Positions 33,218-39,492 of a stretch of DNA of 39,492 nucleotides are shown piece by piece. Below the pieces are notes generated by a model that made no database searches, was not told the DNA's origin, and saw only the letters and a program-made list of their open reading frames with translations. The DNA comes from an uncultured Clostridia bacterium (lineage in GTDB: Bacteria > Bacillota > Clostridia > Oscillospirales > Ruminococcaceae), in contig CANPYR010000022.1 in NCBI GenBank assembly GCA_947588805.1, positions 1 through 39,492 of the forward strand, in the 5' to 3' direction. The position numbers and the translations under genes are program-made. Each line of letters opens with the position of its first letter. The first letter of the stretch is position 1.

Positions 33218-35656
33218 CTACCCGAGCGTTACCTCTACCTCATGCTCGCCGGAGGAAAATACGGGAAGAATATTTCCGGAGATCCGAACGCCGTCGCAGA
33301 TTATAGACTTTACGCCCTTGCAGACTCCCGCCGGATTTTTCACCGAGATGTTATACCTCGCGCCGCGGAAGAGCCTTGAAACCTCGAATCCCTCCCACTC
33401 CGACGGGATCGACGGGTCGATCTTAAGACCGTCGTAGTCGGGGATTATCCCTAAGATGTACTGCGAGATCGCGACGAAATTCCAGGCGGCGGTCCCTGTG
33501 AGCCAGGAGTTCTTCGCTTCGCCCATCTTCCCCTCCGGCGCGTCCTTGCCCGCAACCATCTGCGCGTATACGTACGGCTCGGTCTTGTGAAGGTCGGAAA
33601 TGTCTTCCAAAAACGCCGGCGCGATCTTTGAATAGTATTCGTACGCCCGATCGCCGTGGCCGACGAAAGCTTCCGCGCAGATTATCCACGCGTTGTTGTG
33701 GCAGAACACCCCGGCGTTTTCTTTATAGCCCGGCGGATAGGTTGATATTTCGCCGTATTCGACGTAGTATTTTGTGTATGCGGGATTGTTGAGGACCAGT
33801 CCCCGCTCGCAGTCAAGATATTTCCTGACGCTTTCAAGCGCTCTTAAATTTTTCCCGGATTCCTTTCCGAGACCCGAAAGCACCGCGAAGCCCTGCGGCT
33901 CGATAAAGATCTTTCCTTCCTCGCAATCCTTTGAGCCGACCTTTCTCCCGAAATCGTCGTACGCTCTTAAGAACCATTCCCCGTCCCAGCCGTCGCGCAT
34001 GATAGCGTCTGCCATCCGCTTTACTTCATTTATCGCTTCCTCGGCTTCGGAGTCAAGCCCCTCGTGGCGGCAGATCCTGATATATTCCGGGATGATAAAC
34101 GTGAACATCGCGGCGACAAGGACCGATTCCGCTACCTTGCCGTCTTTGGATGTGGTAGTCTGGAAGCTCTCGCCGGATTCGTAGGAGAAGCAGTTGAGAT
34201 TAAGACAGTCGTTCCAGTCCGCGCGCTGTATAAGCGGAAGTCCGTGAGGACCGAGATTATCAGCTACGCGACGGAAGCTCATGGTAAGATGATCCATCAT
34301 AGGACGCGCGAGGGAGATATCGTTATCGTAGGGAACGCTTTCGTTAAGGATTCCCCAGTCCCCGGTCTCTTTTATGTACTGAGCGACCGCAAGGATCATC
34401 CAGAGCGGGTCGTCGGAGAAGTTGCCGCCAATTTCGCCGTTGCCTTTTTTGGTCAGAGGCTGGTACTGATGATAGCAGGTTCCGTCCGGCATCTGAGTCG
34501 AAGCGAGATCTATAAGCCGCTCGCGCGCTCTGTCCGGGATCTGATGGACGAAGCCGAGAAGATCCTGGTTAGAGTCTCTGAAGCCCATCCCGCGGCCTAT
34601 TCCGCTTTCAAAATAAGAAGCGGAGCGCGACATATTAAACGTCACCATGCACTGATACTGATTCCAGATATTTACCATTCTGTCCGCGCGGGGATCCGGC
34701 GACTTGAGAGCGAACTGAGAAAGAAGTCCGTCCCAGTACTCTTTAAGCTCCGCAAAAGCCTTATCGGCCTTTTCGGGAGTATTCATTTTTTCTATCATCT
34801 CATGAGCTTTTTCCTTGCGGATACTGCCGTCGGGATTAAATTTTCTGTCGGCGGGGTTTTCAGCGTATCCCAGGATAAACACCATTTCTTTGACTTCGCC
34901 CGGCTTAAGAGTCAGCTCTACGCGGTGGGAAGCTATCGGCGACCAGCCGTGCGCTACGGAGCAGCGGGGCTTATCCGAAAAGACCGCGTCGGGGCGCTCG
35001 AAGCCGTTATAGAGCCCTAAAAATTCCTCGCGTGACGTATCGAAGCCGGTTATCTTTTCGGAGCAGTGGAAGAACGCGTAGTGATTTCTTCTCTCGCGGT
35101 ACTCGGTTTTATGATAGATCGTCGAGCCTTCGATCTCGACCTCGCCTGTTGAGAAGTTTCTCTGGAAGTTGGCGGAATCGTCGTTTGCGTCCCAAAGGCA
35201 CCACTCCACGAAGCTGAAAACCGAGAAGGTCTTTTCCTGAGCGGAGGTATTCGTAACGCGGAGCTTATGGACTTCGCCGTTATAGCCGACCGGGACGAAA
35301 TAAGTTGTCTCCGCTTTTATCCCGGCGTTTTCTCCGGTTATCACGGTATAGCCCATACCGTGGCGGCAGGAATAGCTTTCAAGATCGCGCTTTACCGGAG
35401 ACCAGGACGGGCTCCAGACTGCGCCGCCGTCGTTGATATAGTAGTAGCGGCCGCCCATGTCGATAGGGACGTTATTATAGCGATAGCGGGTAATACGTCT
35501 GAGTCTTGCGTCGCGGTAGAAGCAGTATCCCCCGGCGGTATTGGATATAAGTCCGAAGAAGCCGTCCGAGCCGAGGTAATTTATCCAAGGGTAGGGAGTT
35601 TTAGGCTCGGTGATAACGTATTCCCGATTTTCGTCGTCAAAGTAGCCGAATTTCAT
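33218..35656 (-). CDS. GH94 cellobiose phosphorylase
   Basis: An 812-residue cytoplasmic enzyme, the same size as known cellobiose phosphorylases (about 810-820). The N-terminal beta-sandwich (about 1-290) includes [20 protein letters not shown]. The helical (alpha/alpha)6 barrel carries [35 protein letters not shown], and [10 protein letters not shown] near residue 412, where the general-acid Asp lies. It splits cellobiose with phosphate into glucose 1-phosphate and glucose, saving ATP. No signal peptide is present, as expected. AAGGAGG precedes the ATG. It is divergent from the GH30 gene. Other GH94 specificities (cellodextrin, laminaribiose) cannot be fully excluded, but length and motifs favour cellobiose. 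Confidence 0.93.
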   Translation of the reverse strand: MKFGYFDDENREYVITEPKTPYPWINYLGSDGFFGLISNTAGGYCFYRDARLRRITRYRYNNVPIDMGGRYYYINDGGAVWSPSWSPVKRDLESYSCRHGMGYTVITGENAGIKAETTYFVPVGYNGEVHKLRVTNTSAQEKTFSVFSFVEWCLWDANDDSANFQRNFSTGEVEIEGSTIYHKTEYRERRNHYAFFHCSEKITGFDTSREEFLGLYNGFERPDAVFSDKPRCSVAHGWSPIASHRVELTLKPGEVKEMVFILGYAENPADRKFNPDGSIRKEKAHEMIEKMNTPEKADKAFAELKEYWDGLLSQFALKSPDPRADRMVNIWNQYQCMVTFNMSRSASYFESGIGRGMGFRDSNQDLLGFVHQIPDRARERLIDLASTQMPDGTCYHQYQPLTKKGNGEIGGNFSDDPLWMILAVAQYIKETGDWGILNESVPYDNDISLARPMMDHLTMSFRRVADNLGPHGLPLIQRADWNDCLNLNCFSYESGESFQTTTSKDGKVAESVLVAAMFTFIIPEYIRICRHEGLDSEAEEAINEVKRMADAIMRDGWDGEWFLRAYDDFGRKVGSKDCEEGKIFIEPQGFAVLSGLGKESGKNLRALESVRKYLDCERGLVLNNPAYTKYYVEYGEISTYPPGYKENAGVFCHNNAWIICAEAFVGHGDRAYEYYSKIAPAFLEDISDLHKTEPYVYAQMVAGKDAPEGKMGEAKNSWLTGTAAWNFVAISQYILGIIPDYDGLKIDPSIPSEWEGFEVSRLFRGARYNISVKNPAGVCKGVKSIICDGVRISGNILPVFSSGEHEVEVTLG

Positions 35657-35689
35657 GATATATCCTCCTTAGTATAGGTTATCGAGTAC

Positions 35690-35718
35690 AGTATACTACT
35701 TTTTCCGGCGTTTGTAAA
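35690..35718 (-). promoter_or_regulatory. Promoter of the GH94 gene
   Basis: Minus strand: -35 TTTACA (35713-35718), 17-base spacer, -10 TATACT (35690-35695), 33 bases before the start codon. Confidence 0.8.
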
Positions 35719-35860
35719 TATTTTTTGGAAAAAAATAAATTGGAGGGGGATGGAGCCTTCCGTACGCGTCGTAATTCCGACCTCCGACTTCTTGCCCTTC
35801 CGGGAGTGTCTAAATCGCCCGCATTATTCATTATTTTTAAAATCGTCGCCATAGGCGACG

Positions 35861-35897
35861 CCTTGAAGTTCTGACATCTGACTTCTGACTTCTGTAT
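35861..35897. repeat. GTCAGA-type short tandem repeat, copy 3 (reverse)
   Basis: Plus strand TTCTGACATCTGACTTCTG followed by ACTTCTGTATTCTTG; reversed, this reads CAGAAGTCAGAAGTCAGATG, the same units as at 7351 and 32825. The rest of 35719-35940 holds no gene. Confidence 0.65.
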
Positions 35898-35940
35898 TCT
35901 TGATGTGGCCGCCTTGGCCACATCTGCCCTTCCGCGCCAC

Positions 35941-35969
35941 TTGCATTTTCCCGTAGAATGCGTTATAAT
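35941..35969 (+). promoter_or_regulatory. Promoter of the GH30 gene
   Basis: -35 TTGCAT (35941-35946), 17-base spacer, -10 TATAAT (35964-35969), 35 bases before the start. Confidence 0.82.
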
Positions 35970-36003
35970 ATCCTTAAACCCTAAACTTCCGGGAGGTATT
36001 AAC

Positions 36004-38022
36004 ATGTCAATCTTTAAAAGAATCCTTTCTCTAATTCTTGGACTCAGTATGCCGTTTTATATGTTCGGCTGCTCGGCGGGCGGGACTGCGCCTTCGGGTG
36101 AAAACGCCGGAAACGGCGAGGTCTCGGAGCCTTTTACAGGTCAAACGCCGTCGGATGTGAATGCTGACGTCACGATCACGGTCTCTCCTCTTAACGTCGA
36201 TGATTTTACCTTCGACGGCTGGGGAACGAGTCTCTGCTGGTGGGCGAACCGTCTCGGGTATTCCGACTCGCTCGCTCAGAAGTCTGCGGATCTCTTCTTC
36301 GGCGAATCGGGTCTTGGGATGAATATAATGAGATATAACATCGGCGGCGGCGACGATCCTTCGCATAAGCATATCACAAGAACCGATTCCGCAGTGCCGG
36401 GCTGGGCGGTATATGATGAAAAAACCGGCGGCTTCAGCTATGACGAGGAAGCGGACAGGGATCAGCTGAACGTCCTGAAAAGATGCTTCGAAGCGGCGGG
36501 GGATAACGCCCTTGTGGAGGTGTTTTCCAATTCGCCTCCGTACTTCATGACGGTATCGGGCTGCTCCTCAGGCGGGTTTGATCCCAATAAAAATAACCTT
36601 AAAGAGGAAAGCTTCGGAGATTTTGCGGACTATCTTGCATATGTGACCGACTATATCCAGAATAAGCTCGGGATAACAGTTACCAGTGTGGCTCCGATGA
36701 ACGAGCCGAACACAAATTTCTGGGGCGCTAACAGCTACAAGCAGGAGGGGTGCCACTTCGACGCGGGAGACGCGCAGTCTAAGATCATCACCGAGCTATC
36801 AAGAGCTATGAAGAATTACAGCCTTGAAAACGTTATCATATCCGCAAGCGACGAGACCAATACCGGCGGGCAGATCGACGAATACAGGAAATATTCCGAC
36901 GAAGCGCGTTCTTTGATCGGAAGGATAAATACTCATACCTACGGGACCGACAGGATAGGAGAACTCGGAGCTCTTGCCAAGTCGGAGGGATTCAAGCTCT
37001 GGATGAGCGAGGTTGACGGAAACGGGACCGCAGGCGAAAACGCGGGCGAGATGGGCTCGGCGCTCTGGCTCGGCGGGAAGATAATCTCGGACATAAACGC
37101 TCTTACTCCGTCCGCTTGGGTGATGTGGCAGGCTATAGACAATCACATCTCAAAAGAGGGCAGGAACGGAAACGCCGATAAGGGGATGGTAGACGTAAAC
37201 GGCGGGTTCTGGGGGCTTGCGGTCGCGGATCACGATAACGACGATATAATTTTAACTCAGAAGTATTACGGCATGGGGCAGTTCACGAGATTTATCCGTC
37301 CCGGGATGAAGCTTATCCACTGCGGCGGCGACAGTCTTGCGGCGATAGATACCGATACGGGAAGCCTTTCGCTGGTAGTTATGAACCGCACGGCGAAGGA
37401 TAAGATTGCAAACATCGATCTCAGCCAATTTACAAAAATAGGGCGAAAAGCGAGCGCGACAAGAACGAGCGGCGGCTCCGAGGACGGCGAGCAGTGGGCG
37501 AAGCTTTCGGATATCTCCTGTTACGACGGGGGATTTATCGCGGAGCTTAAAGCAAACTCGATCACTACTTATGTGCTTTCCGGCTGCGAGATGGGGGATG
37601 TAAAGCTTAAAGAGGTATCGATAAAAGGCGCAAAGGTGAGCGGTTCGGACCCGTGGAACAATTCCTCCGACATAGCGGAAAATGTTGCCGACGGCGATCC
37701 CGCGACATTCTTCGACGGAGTTTCCGGGGGATGGGCGGAGCTTGATCTTAAAAAGAGCAAGAGCTTCAATGTTTTCGCGTTCGCGCCGCGCGGGGGATTT
37801 GAGCAGAGGATGCTCGGCGGGCGGTTCTACGGATCGACGGACGGCGAAAGCTGGGAGGAGATCTATACGGTTTCGTCGGCTCCTGCGGCGGGGATGAATT
37901 ATATTTTCCTCGGCAAGGAGCTTGAGTACAGATATATAAGGTATGACGTAGCCCACGCGTCGGAATACGGCGGCGAAGGCCTTGCGAATATCGCGGAGAT
38001 AGGACTCTTCATGGCGGGGTAA
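36004..38022 (+). CDS. GH30 family glycoside hydrolase lipoprotein with C-terminal F5/8-type domain
   Basis: A 672-residue surface lipoprotein. The start at 36004 follows GGGAGG by 7 bases; a longer frame from 35905 would span the promoter. The lipobox is MFGC (Cys19). The catalytic barrel (about 60-420) contains FDGWGTSLCWWANRLG, GLGMNIMRYNIGGGDDP, acid/base Glu234 in APMNEPNTNFW and nucleophile Glu336 in LWMSEVDG. A beta domain follows, then a discoidin (F5/8, CBM32-like) domain (about 535-672, with ENVADGDPATFFDG and YRYIRYDVAHASEYGG). The GWGTSLCWWAN entry is typical of endo-beta-1,6-galactanase-like GH30 members (subfamily 5), suggesting arabinogalactan side chains as substrate; this specificity is inferred. 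Confidence 0.88.
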   Translation: MSIFKRILSLILGLSMPFYMFGCSAGGTAPSGENAGNGEVSEPFTGQTPSDVNADVTITVSPLNVDDFTFDGWGTSLCWWANRLGYSDSLAQKSADLFFGESGLGMNIMRYNIGGGDDPSHKHITRTDSAVPGWAVYDEKTGGFSYDEEADRDQLNVLKRCFEAAGDNALVEVFSNSPPYFMTVSGCSSGGFDPNKNNLKEESFGDFADYLAYVTDYIQNKLGITVTSVAPMNEPNTNFWGANSYKQEGCHFDAGDAQSKIITELSRAMKNYSLENVIISASDETNTGGQIDEYRKYSDEARSLIGRINTHTYGTDRIGELGALAKSEGFKLWMSEVDGNGTAGENAGEMGSALWLGGKIISDINALTPSAWVMWQAIDNHISKEGRNGNADKGMVDVNGGFWGLAVADHDNDDIILTQKYYGMGQFTRFIRPGMKLIHCGGDSLAAIDTDTGSLSLVVMNRTAKDKIANIDLSQFTKIGRKASATRTSGGSEDGEQWAKLSDISCYDGGFIAELKANSITTYVLSGCEMGDVKLKEVSIKGAKVSGSDPWNNSSDIAENVADGDPATFFDGVSGGWAELDLKKSKSFNVFAFAPRGGFEQRMLGGRFYGSTDGESWEEIYTVSSAPAAGMNYIFLGKELEYRYIRYDVAHASEYGGEGLANIAEIGLFMAG

Positions 38023-38063
38023 TGAGGGGGGAACAGGGAAGATGGGGCATACGAAATAGAGAC

Positions 38064-38101
38064 GGGACGGCAGGAGCACAACGCTCCCTCCGTCCCTTTT
38101 T
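38064..38101 (+). terminator. Terminator of the GH30 gene
   Basis: GGGACGG/CCGTCCC outer arms (38064-38070, 38090-38096) with an inner GGAGC/GCTCC stem, followed by five T residues. It also lies 16 bases from the end of the convergent sleB-like gene. Confidence 0.9.
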
Positions 38102-38116
38102 CACTCTTACGCCCCG

Positions 38117-38830
38117 TCAGCTGCAAAACAGGTGGTCCCCGATAGTAGTAATGACCGGCCGCGACCGTATCCACTTATTCGAGGTCTTCTTCGGGTTGTA
38201 ATAATATATCGCGCCGCCGGTAGGGTCCCAGCCGTTTAGCGCGTCCCTTGCGGCGTTGTAAGCGGAATCCGAGACAGGCTCCCAGAATTGCCCGTCGTCT
38301 ACCGCCGTAAACGCGCCCTTCTGATATATCACTCCCGCGATAGAATCCGGAAACGAGGGATGTCCGACGCGGTTCAGTACGACCGCTCCTACCGCTACCT
38401 GCCCGGTGTAAGGCTCTCCGCGCGCTTCCGCGGAGATTATCCTCGCAAGAAGATTTACATTCGCTTCGGTAGCTTCGGGGGCCGACCCTATGCTTATCCC
38501 GAGCGCCGAAAGCGTAGCGGGTCCGGCTATGCCGTCAACTGCAAGACCCTTCTGTTTCTGGAATTTCCGGACGGCAGCCTGAGTCTGGGTGCCGTAATAT
38601 CCGGTTATATCCGAGGTAAAAAGCCCACGGTCCCGAAGCGCCTCCTGGATCGCGGAAACCTCTTTGCCGGAGGAACCGATCTTTGAAAGAACTTCCTGCC
38701 GGTCAATATTTTGACAGATCAAATGAACTAATGACATACATATAACAAACGCCGTCAGCAGATAATAGAAAGAGCGGGGGCTCCGTAAAGAATCGGCGAA
38801 GGCGTCCGAGGATGATAATTTTCGCTTCAT
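38117..38830 (-). CDS. sleB: SleB-type spore cortex-lytic / cell wall hydrolase
   Basis: A 237-residue exported protein. A membrane/signal segment (about 21-40) is followed by a peptidoglycan-binding domain (about 52-112, with EVSAIQEALRDRGLF and AAVRKFQKQKGLAVDGIAGPAT) and a hydrolase_2 domain (about 125-237). That domain has LLARIISAEARGEPYTGQVAVGAVVLNRV, where Glu135 is the probable catalytic residue, and ends in the family's IGDHLFCS. This is the domain order of SleB, which cuts muramic-lactam cortex at germination. Vegetative paralogues exist, so the exact role is inferred. AAAGGAG lies 7 bases before the ATG. Confidence 0.88.
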   Translation of the reverse strand: MKRKLSSSDAFADSLRSPRSFYYLLTAFVICMSLVHLICQNIDRQEVLSKIGSSGKEVSAIQEALRDRGLFTSDITGYYGTQTQAAVRKFQKQKGLAVDGIAGPATLSALGISIGSAPEATEANVNLLARIISAEARGEPYTGQVAVGAVVLNRVGHPSFPDSIAGVIYQKGAFTAVDDGQFWEPVSDSAYNAARDALNGWDPTGGAIYYYNPKKTSNKWIRSRPVITTIGDHLFCS

Positions 38831-39105
38831 TTTGATTTCTCCTTTGGTTTTTGATTATTTGGAATTTTGGTATTATTATGCGGCGGCCCCCGCTAAACAT
38901 ACATACCAAAAAATAGAAAACGAAACCGTGAGGTCGTATGAATAAGGCGAAGACTTTGGCGTTGAATTCAGCTTTGTCGGGCATGAGGGTATGCGCATAT
39001 AATATATAAGGTGGTGGATGTGAGGTCAAAACGCCCTAAATCGGCGAAACAAAGCACGTGTAAAGTTGTGCAAAGTACCAAATCCGAAAAATTTGCGAAA
39101 AAGGC

Positions 39106-39134
39106 TTGACAAAAGGGGAAAAAGGTGGTACAAT
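39106..39134 (+). promoter_or_regulatory. rRNA operon promoter P1
   Basis: -35 TTGACA (39106-39111), 17-base spacer, -10 TACAAT (39129-39134). A GTAAAGC-GAAA-GCTTTAC hairpin lies shortly after the predicted start. Confidence 0.88.
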
Positions 39135-39229
39135 ACAAAAGCTGTCCCGCGAGGAAGTAAAGCGAAAAGCTTTACAGGCGTTAGCGAGGACGGTCGGCTA
39201 TGAAGGACATGAAGTCAAGTCCCGGGGCG

Positions 39230-39288
39230 AAAAAAATTAAAAAAATTTTTAAAAACCCCTTGACAAAGACGAAAAGATGTGTTACAAT
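39230..39288 (+). promoter_or_regulatory. rRNA operon promoter P2 with UP-like element
   Basis: -35 TTGACA (39260-39265), 17-base spacer, -10 TACAAT (39283-39288). An almost pure A/T stretch (39230-39255) just before the -35 box has the place and composition of an UP element. Confidence 0.9.
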
Positions 39289-39324
39289 AGTCGGGCACCC
39301 TTGAAAAAGGGGCGAAAAACAGTA

Positions 39325-39340
39325 CCTTGAAAATTGAACA
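39325..39340 (+). promoter_or_regulatory. boxA-like antitermination site in the rRNA leader
   Basis: CCTTGAAAATTGAACA resembles the CTTTGAAAACT-type boxA of Firmicutes rRNA leaders and follows P2 at the usual distance. A small CCCTT-GAAA-AAGGG hairpin lies just before it. Confidence 0.6.
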
Positions 39341-39469
39341 ATGAAACGAACCAAGACCCTAAAATTACTTTGAGTAACCAAGTAATTAAACGAAGTCAGA
39401 CAAGACTATAAAACAAAAAGTCAGATTTATCTGAGATTTTACAGCACGAAAGTGCTATAGGATACAACT

Positions 39470-39492
39470 ATAATTAAGAGTTTGATCCTGGC
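39470..39492 (+). rRNA. 16S rRNA, first 23 bases (cut by window end)
   Basis: The window ends in AGAGTTTGATCCTGGC, the universal 5' end of bacterial 16S rRNA (E. coli positions 8-23). Counting back gives a mature 5' end near 39470. The two promoters and leader upstream support an rRNA operon. Confidence 0.95.

Noticed and set aside
34064-35020. A 318-codon plus-strand frame opposite GH94
   Set aside because: Antisense of a well-supported phosphorylase with intact motifs; no features of its own.

Overview
The window reads as a chromosomal segment of a spore-forming member of the Clostridia, most likely a gut Oscillospirales/Ruminococcaceae-type bacterium. The grounds are spoVG and a SleB-type cortex hydrolase, Gram-positive GGAGG ribosome sites, sigma-A promoters with 16-17 bp spacers, many lipoproteins, a separate-subunit Na+ pump decarboxylase and plant-glycan enzymes. 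The taxonomic call is an inference from gene content; only 23 bases of 16S are inside the window. No prophage, integrase, transposase or CRISPR array was seen.

Layout. 1-7.4 kb: the end of a PhoR/WalK-type histidine kinase, an LTA-synthase-family phosphoglycerol transferase, a multidomain CotH-kinase lipoprotein and a YitT membrane protein. 7.5-13.8 kb: spoVG, an ECF sigma factor with its membrane-anchored partner, a voltage-gated K+ channel, a PepSY lipoprotein and a small surface protein with a sortase-like C-terminus. 13.9-15.0 kb: tRNA-Val(GAC) with its own promoter and terminator, then about 1 kb of dispersed repeats. 15.0-18.7 kb: the oadG-bccP-oadB-oadA oxaloacetate decarboxylase Na+ pump operon. 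18.9-25.5 kb: alpha/beta hydrolase, a membrane-embedded MurF-like ligase, D-Ala-D-Ala ligase, then a secreted beta-helix lipoprotein. 25.7-32.7 kb: an HtrA protease, a DUF4349 lipoprotein with a tiny overlapping ORF, a repeat-rich gap with a candidate small RNA, and an HD-GYP-like protein. 33.2-38.8 kb: GH94 cellobiose phosphorylase, divergent GH30 lipoprotein and SleB. 38.9-39.5 kb: tandem rRNA promoters, leader and the first bases of 16S rRNA.

How it works together. Much of the window concerns the cell envelope: wall precursor ligation (Mur ligase, Ddl), phosphoglycerol polymers, envelope sensing (histidine kinase, ECF sigma, HtrA) and lipoproteins. A second theme is fermentative sugar use: GH30 and the beta-helix protein outside the cell, cellobiose phosphorolysis inside, and oxaloacetate decarboxylation coupled to Na+ export.

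The most unusual content is non-coding. A composite dispersed repeat has at least four units. Module A is a string of hairpins; module B is a fold-back of about 165 nt made of two nested long stems. At one position of the outer B stem the copies carry G-C, A-U or G.U, so pairing is kept while sequence changes. Indels break every shared reading frame, so B looks like a structured RNA or fold-back DNA element rather than a gene. An orphan promoter-terminator pair at 30495-30617 predicts a small RNA of about 88 nt beside one composite copy.
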